47,354 bases of DNA from ZC4RG42 sp036676355 (GCA_036676355.1 JAKFDA010000041.1:1-47354), one strand, 5' to 3'. Shown: positions 1 to 9,853, counted from the stretch's first letter. Program-made: numbers and translations. The notes: generated by a model not told the origin, from the sequence alone.

Positions 1-2
1 GG

Positions 3-49
3 AGTCGGGTAGACCGGCCTGCCGCCAGGCGGCTTTGCCGGCCCCGACT
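3..49 (-). terminator. Long hairpin just past the YihY-type gene
   Basis: A perfect 7-bp outer stem, AGTCGGG at 3-9 pairing with CCCGACT at 43-49, encloses CCGGC/GCCGG (14-18/37-41) and a GC-rich apex. It starts one base beyond the stop codon of the minus-strand gene at 50-1057. Any T-run would lie outside the window, so an intrinsic terminator is likely but not shown. Confidence 0.45.
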
Positions 50-1057
50 TCAGCGCGTGTCGGTCGCTTCGCCCACGGTATCCGCGGCGTAGGCACCGCG
101 CTTGCCGAGCGGCTTCCGCGGGCCCTCCGTGGTGTCCTTGCGCGTCTGCCGTTCGACTTCCGCATTGGTCTCCGCCCCCAGGAGCACGGCAAAGGTGCTG
201 ATGTACATCCACATCAACATCACCACGACCGCCCCGAGCGAGCCGTAAGTGGCGTTGTAGTCGGCAAAAAAACTGACGTAGAGAGAGAATCCGATCGACC
301 CGAGCAGCCATAGAAAGCCGGCGAACAGCGCGCCCGGCGTGACCCATTTCCAGCGCGCTTCATCTCGAGCGGGCGCCCAGCGGTACAGGGCAGCGAGCAC
401 GACCAGCAGAAAGGCCAGTATGAGAGGCCAACGAAGAATCTGGACGAGCCACTCGACTACGCTGCCCAGTCCGAGAAAATTCAGCACCGCAGGTATCACC
501 GCGATCAACGCCAACGCGACGACAACGAACACCATTACGCCCACGGTAAGACCCAACGCGATCAGGTTGAGCTTGAAGAAGCCGCGCTTTTCACGTTCGT
601 CATAAGCAACGTTCAGCGCGGTAATGATTGCTTTCGTGCCGTTCATCGCGCTCCACAGTGAAATCAATACGCCGACAATGGCGCCGATACCCAACGCTTT
701 AGAGGATGTGGACGCCAGACGCGTGAGTTGCTCCTCGATCATCTTGCGTGCATCGGCCGGCAGCATTGTTCCCATGGAATCGAGTTGTGCGTTGATCGAA
801 TGCGGATCGGAGAAGATGCCGTAGATCGCCACGAAGGCTGCCATCGCTGGAACGATGGCGAGCAACAGATAGAACGCGACGCCGGCGGAGATGATCGACA
901 TGTTGTCATCGGCGACTTCCGCCTTGACCCGCAGCAGAATGTCTTTCCAGCCGCGCTTGGGAATTTCCGTCGGATGCTCGGCTTCGCGCCCCCGATCGGA
1001 TGCATTGCCGTTGCGTTGATCCGGCTTTCGTTGAGGTTTGTCGCGCTTACCGAACAT
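50..1057 (-). CDS. YihY/BrkB-family inner-membrane protein
   Basis: A 335-residue polytopic membrane protein of the YihY/virulence factor BrkB family, once confused with RNase BN; its molecular activity is not settled. A charged, hydrophilic N-terminus of about 50 residues is followed by roughly six hydrophobic segments. Family-like stretches are visible: SAGVAFYLLLAIVPAMAAF near residue 55, LWSAMNGTKAIITALNVAYD in the middle, and YNATYGSLGAVVVMLMWMY near the C-terminus, followed by a hydrophilic tail. The frame stays open upstream to 1192, but ATG 1057 (MFGKRDKP) is preferred because the extra 45 residues are low-complexity and arginine-rich. It is divergent from the envelope-stress operon starting at 1242, so a shared control region is possible. 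Confidence 0.88.
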   Translation of the reverse strand: MFGKRDKPQRKPDQRNGNASDRGREAEHPTEIPKRGWKDILLRVKAEVADDNMSIISAGVAFYLLLAIVPAMAAFVAIYGIFSDPHSINAQLDSMGTMLPADARKMIEEQLTRLASTSSKALGIGAIVGVLISLWSAMNGTKAIITALNVAYDEREKRGFFKLNLIALGLTVGVMVFVVVALALIAVIPAVLNFLGLGSVVEWLVQILRWPLILAFLLVVLAALYRWAPARDEARWKWVTPGALFAGFLWLLGSIGFSLYVSFFADYNATYGSLGAVVVMLMWMYISTFAVLLGAETNAEVERQTRKDTTEGPRKPLGKRGAYAADTVGEATDTR

Positions 1058-1241
1058 AGTGTTTCCCACTTCGACCTGGACAGCATGGACGATTCGATTC
1101 ACATCTCGACAGCGTGCGTCGCCACGCGGTCCGCGCACATGAATATTGTTCGTGCGACGTGCAGGCCGTGTACCCGCCCCATTCGATATCAAGGCGCATT
1201 TCTTGCCGCGCTAGAAACACCATCATGCAGAGGTGATTACC

Positions 1242-1988
1242 ATGGCAGAACTTGACAAGGACCGCTCGAATACGGCCGGTGGCTATAGCGCGCAGTCTCC
1301 ACCGGGCGAAGGCACTACGACTTGGACGGCGGGCTCCGGCGACCGCGCAAGCATCGGCGCGTCGAGCGATACGGCGCGGTCTTTCAATCAATCCAAGGAA
1401 CAGGTGAAGCGAACCGCGGGCGACATGGCCGGCCGTGCAAAGGAGCAGGGCCGGCAGATGTTATCCGGACAGAAGGAGAAGGCCGCAGGCCAGATGGACT
1501 CGGTTGCTCGCGCGTTGCGCAGCACTGCCGATCAACTCAGCAATGAGGATGAGGCGCAGACCGGACGGTATGTCGGCTTCGCTGCCGAGCAACTGGAATC
1601 CTTTGGCCAACGCCTGCGCGAAAAGGATATCGACGGCTTGATTAACGATGCGCAAAACATGGCGCGTCGTTCGCCTACCGCTTTCTTTGCCGGATCGGTA
1701 GTCGCGGGTTTTCTACTCGCGCGTTTTCTAAAAAGCTCCGCGGACCGGCGCACTGATCCCGATCGGTATAGCGGTCAGAGTCGCATGACGCAACGCTTCG
1801 CCGGTGCGGGCAGCGACGCAGGTTCGCGCACCTCGTACATGGATACGGAAGCCATGGGCACGGATGCACAAACCGGTGCGTCTTCCGGACTGCGCACACG
1901 CACAGCGGCGCCCGACGGCGGCGCCACCGAAAGCGCGCCGCTACCGACGGCCGATGAAAACACTCGCGGAGGCTCCTATGGCTTATGA
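1242..1988 (+). CDS. Hydrophilic stress-type protein with one membrane segment
   Basis: No family is recognised with certainty. The 248-residue protein is rich in Gly, Ser, Ala, Gln and charged residues. Residues about 50-90 form a Lys/Gln/Ala-rich amphipathic stretch reminiscent of small stress proteins, then one hydrophobic helix (FFAGSVVAGFLLARFL, about residue 148) and a disordered Gly/Thr-rich tail. ATG 1242 is chosen over GTG 1233 because AGGTG at 1231-1235 is well placed for it. Its 3' end overlaps the next gene by 11 bp, so it is the first gene of a translationally coupled trio with a holin-like protein and a DUF3618 protein. Such trios occur in Burkholderiales and Rhizobiales near stress genes; a role in envelope stress is inference. 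Confidence 0.75.
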   Translation: MAELDKDRSNTAGGYSAQSPPGEGTTTWTAGSGDRASIGASSDTARSFNQSKEQVKRTAGDMAGRAKEQGRQMLSGQKEKAAGQMDSVARALRSTADQLSNEDEAQTGRYVGFAAEQLESFGQRLREKDIDGLINDAQNMARRSPTAFFAGSVVAGFLLARFLKSSADRRTDPDRYSGQSRMTQRFAGAGSDAGSRTSYMDTEAMGTDAQTGASSGLRTRTAAPDGGATESAPLPTADENTRGGSYGL

Positions 1989-2385
1989 AGACAAGACCGA
2001 GAGGTCGCTACCGACGCTGTTGTCCGATTTAAGCCGGGAAACGATTGAACTCGTACGCCAGGAAATCGCGCTGGGGCGTGCGGAAATTTCGGAAAAAATT
2101 TCAACCGCTGAGCGCGGACTGGTATCGATCGCCATCGGCGCAGCGATTCTGCTGGCGGGTGTCTTTATTCTGCTGCAGGCAATCGTGAACGGCGTAGCAA
2201 TGGTATTGCCGCCGGAACTGGCGCCCTGGCTTGCGCCGTTGATTGTCGGCATCGTGATTGCGGTGATCGGCTACATCATGGTGAAAAGCGGCAGCTCGCG
2301 CTTGCAGCCGGACAACCTGATGCCTCAGCGCACCATGGACTCGCTCAGACGCGATAAGGCCGTAGCCCAGGAGAAAGTCAGATGA
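1978..2385 (+). CDS. Phage-holin-family (DUF1469-like) membrane protein
   Basis: A 135-residue protein resembling the holin superfamily III/DUF1469 group found in bacterial stress operons, where no lytic role is established. It has an amphipathic N-terminal half (LPTLLSDLSRETIELVRQEI) and then two hydrophobic helices (LVSIAIGAAILLAGVFILLQ and LAPLIVGIVIAVIGYIMV) separated by a proline-rich turn. The frame is open upstream to 1804, but ATG 1978 is preceded by GGAGG at 1968-1972 and gives the typical length. It overlaps the preceding gene by 11 bp and the following one by 4 bp (ATGA). No phage genes lie nearby, so it is not prophage debris. Confidence 0.85.
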   Translation: MAYEDKTERSLPTLLSDLSRETIELVRQEIALGRAEISEKISTAERGLVSIAIGAAILLAGVFILLQAIVNGVAMVLPPELAPWLAPLIVGIVIAVIGYIMVKSGSSRLQPDNLMPQRTMDSLRRDKAVAQEKVR

Positions 2386-3386
2386 ATGCAAACGACGAAA
2401 ACAAGCAGCCGGCGGAAATCGAGAGCGAACTCGAGCAAACACGCGCGCAAGTCAGTTCGACTATCGATGCGATCCAGACGAAGCTCACGCCCGGTCAACT
2501 AATGGATCAGGCGGTCGATTACTGGCGCGGCAGTTTACCCGCGGACTTCGGCACGAATCTCAGCAACAGCGTGCGTCAGAATCCGGTACCGGTGACGCTC
2601 ATCGGCATCGGGCTCGCGTGGCTCATGATGGCCGGCAGGAAAACCGATACGGGTTATCGGGCGGGCCGTTATGAGCGCGACGACGACTACGATGCTCCGG
2701 CATACGGTTATGCCGGCATGGAGGACTTCGACGAGTCGGATGAATCGCTGATGCAACGTGCGGCATCGGGCGCGAGCGATACGGCCGAGACTGTGAAAAG
2801 CAAGGCCGCAGAACTGAAAGCGCGCGCAGGTGAGAGCGCGCATCGTTTGCGTGAGAAAGCCTCGGAGCTAAGCGATCGCACCAGCGGTACTTACGCAGAT
2901 TTAAGGGGCAGGGCATCGCAAGTGCGCAGCCGGCTTTCGGACAAGGCGAGCAACGCACGCGAGCGTGTCGGCTATCTGCAGGAGCGCTCGCGGGATCAAT
3001 ATTACCGGGCGCGCAGTAGCGTTTCGCAAATGGTCGACGAGCAGCCGCTGGTGGTCGGCGCTATCGGCGTGGCGATCGGCGCGGCATTGGGCGCCAGCCT
3101 GCCGGCTACACGACGCGAGGACGAATGGCTGGGCGAACAGCGCGATAGTCTGATGGAGCGAACCAGGGAAACGGCGCGCGAGTATGTCGAACCGATGAAG
3201 GAATCGGCGCAACGCGTGGCCGAAACCGCTGAGCGGGAAATCAAACGCGCGACCGGAGAAACGACAGAAAGCGGATGGCAGGGTAGCGAGCCGGCGAGCA
3301 GTGATGATGTCGCGGGCACGCAAGCCTATGTGACCGGCAATCCACCTGAGGCGGCCCGGTTCGGCGATCGGACTCCGGACACCTGA
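2382..3386 (+). CDS. DUF3618 / YqjD-like membrane-anchored protein
   Basis: A 334-residue protein. The N-terminal DUF3618-type region (residues 10-60: IESELEQTRAQVSSTIDAIQ, then KLTPGQLMDQ) leads to a hydrophobic helix near residue 72 (VPVTLIGIGLAWLMMAG). Next is a long charged region of Lys/Arg/Glu/Ala pseudo-repeats predicted to be helical. A C-terminal ElaB/YqjD-like anchor follows (DEQPLVVGAIGVAIGAALGA, about residue 217), then a hydrophilic tail. YqjD-type proteins associate with ribosomes at the membrane in stationary phase; that role here is inference. It starts by ATGA overlap with the holin-like gene and is the last gene of the trio. Confidence 0.85.
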   Translation: MNANDENKQPAEIESELEQTRAQVSSTIDAIQTKLTPGQLMDQAVDYWRGSLPADFGTNLSNSVRQNPVPVTLIGIGLAWLMMAGRKTDTGYRAGRYERDDDYDAPAYGYAGMEDFDESDESLMQRAASGASDTAETVKSKAAELKARAGESAHRLREKASELSDRTSGTYADLRGRASQVRSRLSDKASNARERVGYLQERSRDQYYRARSSVSQMVDEQPLVVGAIGVAIGAALGASLPATRREDEWLGEQRDSLMERTRETAREYVEPMKESAQRVAETAEREIKRATGETTESGWQGSEPASSDDVAGTQAYVTGNPPEAARFGDRTPDT

Positions 3387-3397
3387 TCCAACCGATC

Positions 3398-3431
3398 AAC
3401 CGCGGCGCGCCTTCGCGGGCGCCTGCGGTTT
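3398..3431. terminator. Shared terminator between convergent genes
   Basis: AACCGC (3398-3403) pairs with GCGGTT (3425-3430), with further GC pairing inside the stem. The hairpin lies between the stop of the DUF3618 gene and the stop of the convergent minus-strand gene and ends in a short T stretch on the plus strand, so it could serve both directions. Confidence 0.55.
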
Positions 3432-3754
3432 CATAACGGACCGGGAAGCGTCTTCAATCCGATCCATGCCGCCGCAATGACTGCATTGACGGGAACCGTG
3501 AGCGCGCCCGGCACATAGAACATCGCTGACAGCGCCGGCTGGGCAAGAAACAGCTCAAGGCCGATTCCGAACATATAGAACAGCGCGCCGCAACAACACC
3601 AGCGACGCATATAAACCGGCAGCCATTGCGCTTGGGATTGATTATGGCGCCACGCGGCGGCGCGTTCGAGCAGCGTTCCGCGACCGGCATCGCGAAACAG
3701 CCAGCCGAAAAAGAAGTAGCGATACAGCAGTGTGCCAAATGCGAGGCCGCGCAC
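3431..3754 (-). CDS. Small polytopic membrane protein, family not recognised
   Basis: A 107-residue hydrophobic protein with three probable membrane segments: LAFGTLLYRYFFFGWLF at the N-terminus, CGALFYMFGIGLELFLAQ in the middle, and VPVNAVIAAAWIGLKTL at the C-terminus. A WCCCG cysteine cluster opens the second segment. The open frame continues to 3949, but GTG 3754 is favoured: AGGAGG lies 4 bp upstream of it, and the upstream extension is low-complexity and arginine-rich. Function unknown. Convergent with the stress trio; downstream of the DMT exporter on the same strand, 139 bp apart. Confidence 0.55.
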   Translation of the reverse strand: MRGLAFGTLLYRYFFFGWLFRDAGRGTLLERAAAWRHNQSQAQWLPVYMRRWCCCGALFYMFGIGLELFLAQPALSAMFYVPGALTVPVNAVIAAAWIGLKTLPGPL

Positions 3755-3893
3755 TACGCCTCCTATCGGTGCGTGGCAACCGGCATGGGCGGGCTGCCTT
3801 TTTGCCCAGACCCATGCGGGCGAAGTTTGGTTCCGGAGCGCCGGGGCGCGGCGCGGGGTCGGCGCGACTCGCGTCCCGCTGCTATTGTCGTCG

Positions 3894-4814
3894 TTATGCA
3901 CGCACGGCGCGAGCCGGCGCAGCAGGCTGCCGCACGACAAGTGCCACACCGACCACGCAGCACACCATGCCGATCAGCGCCCAGCCGGCAAACACTTCGC
4001 CGAACAGCAGCCACGCCATGATCGCGGTGGTCGGCGGCACCAGATAGAACAGCGAGGTCACACGCGTTGCCGCGCCGCGCCGGATCAGCACATACAACAG
4101 CATGATCGAAGCAATCGATAACACAATGACCAGCCAGGCCAGTGCGAAAACAAACTGCGCGGTCCATTGCACGTGCATGGTTTCGAACGCCGGAGCCAGA
4201 ACCAGATAAAGGGCGAGGCAGGCGCAGTATTGAATGGCCGTGCCGCTCAGTAGATTGAGGTGTTGGCAGAAGCGCTTCTGATAAAGCGTGCCCAGCGTGA
4301 TCGAGCCGAGCGCCATCAGCGCCAGCATGAATGATGTCGCGTCTCCGGCCAGATTCAACTTGCCGGAGACCACCAGCGCAACACCCACCAGCCCGAGCAC
4401 GAGTCCCAGCCACTGTCGAGGCGCGACACGATCCTTCAACCATGCCGCTGCAAGCACCGCGGTCAGTACCGGCTGAAGACCGACGATGAGAGACACGACA
4501 CCGGCCGACATGCCGTGATGCAGCGCGCTGAAGACGCCGCCCAGATAGCCTGCGTGCACAAGCAAACCCGCCACGGCGATATGGCCGTACTCCCGACCGC
4601 TGGTCGGCCAGGCCGCCTTCATGACATATGCGATGGGCAGCAGAATCGCCAGCACTGCGGCAAAACGAAGCAGCAGGAAGGTGAGCGGCTCGGCATAGGG
4701 CAAACCGAACTTGGCACCGATGAAGCCGGAACTCCACAGCACGACGAAGCCGGCCGGCGCAAAGTTGATCAGCCCGAAACGTACATCGGCTCTCCGGCTC
4801 GCTTGAACGGTCAT
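3894..4814 (-). CDS. EamA/DMT-family transporter
   Basis: A 306-residue protein with ten hydrophobic helices in two EamA repeats, the drug/metabolite transporter fold. Typical marks are FVVLWSSGFIGAKFGLPYAE in helix 1, FLLLRF in helix 2, and a second repeat ending at the C-terminus with MAWLLFGEVFAGWALIG. It probably exports a small metabolite or amino acid; the substrate cannot be read from sequence. It starts 15 bp after selO on the same strand, so the two may be cotranscribed. Confidence 0.9.
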   Translation of the reverse strand: MTVQASRRADVRFGLINFAPAGFVVLWSSGFIGAKFGLPYAEPLTFLLLRFAAVLAILLPIAYVMKAAWPTSGREYGHIAVAGLLVHAGYLGGVFSALHHGMSAGVVSLIVGLQPVLTAVLAAAWLKDRVAPRQWLGLVLGLVGVALVVSGKLNLAGDATSFMLALMALGSITLGTLYQKRFCQHLNLLSGTAIQYCACLALYLVLAPAFETMHVQWTAQFVFALAWLVIVLSIASIMLLYVLIRRGAATRVTSLFYLVPPTTAIMAWLLFGEVFAGWALIGMVCCVVGVALVVRQPAAPARAVRA

Positions 4815-4829
4815 TGCAGCACCGGGGCG

Positions 4830-6401
<1,572 letters not shown>

Positions 6402-6605
6402 CGACGAAATCAAAGGTCTTATCGGTCACACGCCGGGCGGCATGCAGCGTTGCCCATGAGCTTACCGCAGTCGACCGCTCGAACGTCCGAGCAAGGCCAT
6501 CTTTTGTAACAAAGTCGCCCAGACCTTGTGGTGTAACGTCGACACGGCGCTTTAGCCTGGAGGTGGCGCGGCGTTTCGCGCGTCATTCGCAACGAGGAGG
6601 TCGGC

Positions 6606-6944
6606 ATGAAAAGCATGGTCATGGCAATTGCCATCGGCGCGATGAACGCGTTTGTCGTGCCGGCGTTTTCGCACGACGATCCGAACGAACCGCAGCGCTA
6701 CATCACCACCGGTGAAGTGCAAAAGGTCGACATGAAAGCGCAGACCATCACGCTCAAGCACGAGCCGCTCAAAAATCTGGGCGCGCCGGCCGCGACCAAG
6801 GCGTTCCCGGTGAAAAATCCGGACATGCTCAAAAAAGTGAAACCGGGCGACAAGGTGTTGTTCTCCGCCCGCAACATCAACGGCACGGTCATGATCAGCA
6901 CACTGGAATTACCCGGCGAGCACCCGGCTTCACATCCGCATTGA
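6606..6944 (+). CDS. CusF-like periplasmic protein lacking metal ligands
   Basis: A 112-residue exported protein: signal peptide of about 21 residues, then a small beta-barrel domain resembling the CusF/copper-binding family (ITTGEVQKVD..., TITLKHEPLKNLG, then a central strand, then KKVKPGDKVLFSA). In CusF the core reads HEP...NWPxMTMxF, where His, Trp and two Met bind Cu(I)/Ag(I). Here His is kept (KHEP), but the block reads GAPAATKAF, so Trp and both Met are gone. GAGGAGG lies 6 bp upstream of the ATG. It may have lost copper binding or bind something else. Convergent with gloA, 3 bp apart. Confidence 0.75.
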   Translation: MKSMVMAIAIGAMNAFVVPAFSHDDPNEPQRYITTGEVQKVDMKAQTITLKHEPLKNLGAPAATKAFPVKNPDMLKKVKPGDKVLFSARNINGTVMISTLELPGEHPASHPH

Positions 6945-6947
6945 GCG

Positions 6948-7487
6948 CTATGGCCTACCGAGGTTTGCAAGTCGCGCCGCTTCGATGATTTCGATCCAGT
7001 AGCCGTCCGGATCCCTGATGAAAGCGACGTTCTTCATTTTCCCCTGCTCAGGGCGTTTCACGTAGGTGGCACCGTTGTCGTCGAACCAGCGAATCGCTGC
7101 GTCCAGATCGGGCACGGAAAAACAGATGTGACCGAACCCCTGCGGCTGTGCGTTACCGTCGTGATACTTGAACGCGGGGTCGTCTTCGCTGCCCCAGTTA
7201 TGCGTCAATTCGAGAATGCCGCGCTGACTGAATGTCCAGACCGTGCGCGCACCTTGTTCCTCCGGAACGACTTCGTCCGCCTCGACGCGCGCGAGAAAGT
7301 AGAGCGAGAAGCTCATTTCGGCGAAATCGAGCCGGCGCAAAACGCGCATGCCCATTACCCGCGTATAAAAGTCCAGCGATACAGCCGGGTCCTTGACGCG
7401 CAGCATGGTGTGATTCAGCACGAATCCGCGTGTGGCTTCGGGCGGCGTTGTGCACACGCCGGGATGGATTTCAGAGGTATATGTCAT
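6948..7487 (-). CDS. gloA: Lactoylglutathione lyase (glyoxalase I)
   Basis: A 179-residue single-domain glyoxalase I, which isomerises the hemithioacetal of methylglyoxal and glutathione to S-lactoylglutathione in the cytosol. The vicinal-oxygen-chelate repeats are visible: N-terminal LNHTMLRVKDPAVSLDFYT with the first metal His, GILELTHNWGSE with Glu, GFGHICFSVPDLDAA with the second His, and IRDPDGYWIEII with the last Glu. The longer N-terminus and the ELTHNWGSE insertion fit the Zn-type, eukaryote-like branch common in proteobacteria. Start at ATG 7487. Confidence 0.95.
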   Translation of the reverse strand: MTYTSEIHPGVCTTPPEATRGFVLNHTMLRVKDPAVSLDFYTRVMGMRVLRRLDFAEMSFSLYFLARVEADEVVPEEQGARTVWTFSQRGILELTHNWGSEDDPAFKYHDGNAQPQGFGHICFSVPDLDAAIRWFDDNGATYVKRPEQGKMKNVAFIRDPDGYWIEIIEAARLANLGRP

Positions 7488-7626
7488 GTTCGACTCTTAG
7501 CTGTGACGTGTGGATGACATGTAGGCCGCTGTAGCGCTGCAGCGAAGGGCAGGGCAATCGCAGGCACGCAGGTTGCGGCATTCTAACGGAGCCCCAGGTG
7601 TTGCACCCGCAAGCAGGAGACCTTCC

Positions 7627-7881
7627 ATGCAAAACACACCCATTCCAGAACCCTCGGACGAATTGAAGGAAATCTTCAGGCAGCTCAAGCTCGGCATGGC
7701 CCATGAACGCGTCAACGACGAAAACGTGTTCACCCTGATCGATCTCGCCGAGCGAAACGGCGAGACGGGACTCGCGCAGTTGTTGCACGAATGGCAGTCG
7801 CCTTGCAGCGACGGGTCGGAAGGGGTTCCAAGCGTGACGCCACCGACACGCGGATTCAACCGGGAGCATGTGAAGCGCTGA
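7627..7881 (+). CDS. Small hydrophilic protein of unknown function
   Basis: An 84-residue protein, not recognised. The N-terminal two thirds is acidic and predicted helical (SDELKEIFRQLKLGMAHERV, then ENVFTLIDLAERNGETGLAQ), followed by a Ser/Pro-rich disordered tail. ATG 7627 is supported by AGGAGA at 7615-7620; the frame is open upstream but has no better start. It stands alone between gloA (divergent) and the marC-type gene. The regular helix pattern and clear ribosome-binding site argue for a real gene. Confidence 0.6.
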   Translation: MQNTPIPEPSDELKEIFRQLKLGMAHERVNDENVFTLIDLAERNGETGLAQLLHEWQSPCSDGSEGVPSVTPPTRGFNREHVKR

Positions 7882-8016
7882 CCGCGCGATCCGCGCTTCC
7901 ATACACCCCACGCCTGCGCCCGCGCGACAGGTTGCTCAGTGATCGGTTCCGGGCGCACCGCCTGCCATGTGCGGGCGCTCTACGAATCCATTTCCGCGTC
8001 GCTCGCCGTAGCAATT

Positions 8017-8046
8017 GGGAGACGGCACAGTCGGTCTCCCCCTTTT
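8017..8046 (+). terminator. Hairpin terminator in a 400-bp gap
   Basis: GGGAGAC (8017-8023) pairs perfectly with GTCTCCC (8034-8040), and the stem is followed by CCTTTTAC. It fits the end of a transcript from the small gene at 7627. The rest of the gap (7882-8281) holds no credible gene; it must carry the promoter of the marC-type gene, but I see no convincing -35/-10 pair. Confidence 0.55.
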
Positions 8047-8281
8047 ACTTCAACTTAAGCATTCCCCGAACCGGACGGCAACGCGGCGTATCCAGGTGTA
8101 CGCGCGGGATGCGTTCCCGTGCCTGCACATATCGATAGGGCGCGGCCGAATCGCGTTCAGCGCGCTCCACATGTCGCACCGGTTAAGATTCATACTCTCG
8201 AAACAAGAAAAACCGACGTCGGCAGCCGCCGAACCGGAAGCGTATCGTGAAAAAAATCGAACAAGCGAGCAGAGGGAGCGC

Positions 8282-8911
8282 ATGGTAAGTTTGACGGAAT
8301 ATCTGCGGTTCTTTGTCACCCTTGCCGCAGTGGTGGACCCTTTCCTTGCGATTCCGTTCTTTCTCAGCTTCACCAAGGGAAAAACCGAAACGGAGCGCGC
8401 ACGACTTGCACGTGTAATCGCGATCACCGTATTTGTGATGCTGGCGCTGTCCAGCTTTCTAGGTGAGGGGATCTTGCGGCTCATCGGCGCGAGCCTGCCG
8501 GCATTTCGCGTCGGCGGCGGTCTGGTGTTGCTGCTGATGGCGCTGGCGATGTTGAATGCCGAAGCGGGCAAGGTGCGCCAGACCAATGCCGAGGCGGATG
8601 AACTTCAAAGCGGCGATGTCAGCGGCATCGTGCCGATTGCATTTCCGTTGCTCGCCGGACCCGGTGCAATCAGCACATCGATCATTGCTGTCGGGCAAGG
8701 CGGAATTGCGCATCAACTGGCGATCATCTTCTGCATCGGGCTGGTCTGCCTCGTGTCCTGGATGGCGCTCGTGCAGGCACATGCCATCGCCGCGCGAATC
8801 AGCCTCACTGCGCTCAATGTCGCCACGCGCATACTGGGTTTGCTGCTTGCAGCAATGGCGGTGCAAATCATGGCCGAAGGGCTGAAGGGATTGCTGCCGG
8901 GGCTGGCCTAG
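8282..8911 (+). CDS. MarC-family (UPF0056) inner-membrane protein
   Basis: A 209-residue protein with six hydrophobic helices, MarC family; its transport activity is unproven. Marks are FFVTLAAVVDPFLAIPFFLS at the N-terminus, a central LPAFRVGGGLVLLLMALAML, the conserved IVPIAFPLLAGPGAISTSII, and a C-terminal ILGLLLAAMAVQIMAEGLKG. The frame is open to 8015, but ATG 8282 has AGGGAG at 8273-8278 and gives the family length. A terminal-repeat element abuts its stop codon. Confidence 0.9.
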   Translation: MVSLTEYLRFFVTLAAVVDPFLAIPFFLSFTKGKTETERARLARVIAITVFVMLALSSFLGEGILRLIGASLPAFRVGGGLVLLLMALAMLNAEAGKVRQTNAEADELQSGDVSGIVPIAFPLLAGPGAISTSIIAVGQGGIAHQLAIIFCIGLVCLVSWMALVQAHAIAARISLTALNVATRILGLLLAAMAVQIMAEGLKGLLPGLA

Positions 8912-9041
8912 GGAAGCTCTGATTAAGGTTGTTTGATCGAGGCGACCACCGGTTCGGTTCGCATAAGCAATTGATTGCTTTGTCCCCGCTCCTACAGCTT
9001 CGCGCACTCGCGACCATCCTCGGCATTTAATCAGACTTCCC
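8911..9041. mobile_element. MITE-like element, copy 1 (131 bp)
   Basis: The ends form an imperfect terminal inverted repeat: GGGAAGCTCTGATTAA at 8911-8926 and TTAATCAGACTTCCC at 9027-9041, differing by one extra base. Nothing inside is coding. A longer, clearly homologous copy lies in opposite orientation at 27582-27748; GATTAAGGTTGTTTGAT is identical in both. It begins on the last base of the marC-type stop codon and lies between that gene and wrbA. A non-autonomous transposon is the best explanation; I could not identify its parent IS. Confidence 0.65.
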
Positions 9042-9132
9042 TGGTCGCACCGGGAATCGCGTCGCCGGTATGGCGCTGGAACTGGCAGTCCACCGCGTCC
9101 GTCATAGCGGCGGTCTCATCGAGGAGAAATCA

Positions 9133-9738
9133 ATGACCAAAGTTCTAGTGCTTTACTACTCGTCTTACGGACATATCGAAACGATGGCGAACGAAGTCGC
9201 CGCCGGCGCGCGCGAGGCGGGCGCGGAGGCCGTCGTGAAACGGGTGCCCGAGCTTGTACCCGAGGAGGTCGCGCGCAAATCGGGATACAAAATGGATCAG
9301 CCGGCGCCAATTGCCACCGTAGAGGAATTGCCGCAGTACGACGCAATTATTTTCGGCACCGGAACGCGCTACGGCAACATGACTGCGCAGATGAAGAATT
9401 TCATCGATCAGACGGGAGCGCTCTGGCAAAGCGGCGCGCTGGTCGGGAAGGTGGGTTCGGTATTTACTTCGACCGCAACACAGCATGGCGGACAGGAATC
9501 GACCATTCTGACTTTTCATCCGGTGCTGCTGCACCTCGGTATGATCATCGTCGGCCTGCCGTACACGTTTCAGGGCCAGATGGGTCTGACCGAGATCATG
9601 GGCAATTCGCCCTACGGCGCGTCAACGATTGCCGGCGGCGATGGCAGTCGTCAGCCATCGAAGGTCGAGTTGGAAGGCGCGCGGTACCAGGGCCGGCACG
9701 TCGCCGCTATTGCGGCAAAACAGCGTGCGACGAAATAG
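9133..9738 (+). CDS. wrbA: NAD(P)H:quinone oxidoreductase, WrbA type
   Basis: A 201-residue flavodoxin-like protein that reduces quinones by two electrons using FMN and NAD(P)H, avoiding semiquinone radicals. Visible motifs: LVLYYSSYGHIETMA (FMN phosphate loop), IIFGTGTRYGNMTAQMKNFI, TSTATQHGGQESTIL, and a C-terminal AR-QGRHVA block. GAGGAG at 9121-9126 supports ATG 9133; the upstream in-frame extension to 9070 is not conserved-looking. The length is typical. Confidence 0.95.
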   Translation: MTKVLVLYYSSYGHIETMANEVAAGAREAGAEAVVKRVPELVPEEVARKSGYKMDQPAPIATVEELPQYDAIIFGTGTRYGNMTAQMKNFIDQTGALWQSGALVGKVGSVFTSTATQHGGQESTILTFHPVLLHLGMIIVGLPYTFQGQMGLTEIMGNSPYGASTIAGGDGSRQPSKVELEGARYQGRHVAAIAAKQRATK

Positions 9739-9766
9739 CTGCGAGGGTAGTCGCGTCAGATGAGCT

Positions 9767-9853
9767 TCAAAGGATGAAGTCGAACACGCCGATGACGACC
9801 AGCAAGCCGATCAGAAAAATGATGCCGATGATCCAGCCCAGAACTTTCAGCAT
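9767..9853 (-). CDS. Putative 28-residue membrane microprotein
   Basis: ATG at 9851-9853 opens a 28-codon frame ending in TGA at 9767-9769. The peptide starts MLKVLGWIIGIIFLIGLLVV and ends VFDFIL: a single transmembrane helix with a lysine at residue 3 and a C-terminal Asp. AAAGG lies 7 bp upstream. It sits between wrbA and an unrecognised minus-strand gene. Hydrophobicity and the ribosome-binding site suggest a real small protein, but such a frame can also arise by chance. Confidence 0.45.
   Translation of the reverse strand: MLKVLGWIIGIIFLIGLLVVIGVFDFIL

Noticed and set aside
1978..2385. Prophage holin
   Set aside because: No lysin, portal, capsid or integrase genes nearby; the gene is locked into a stress operon.
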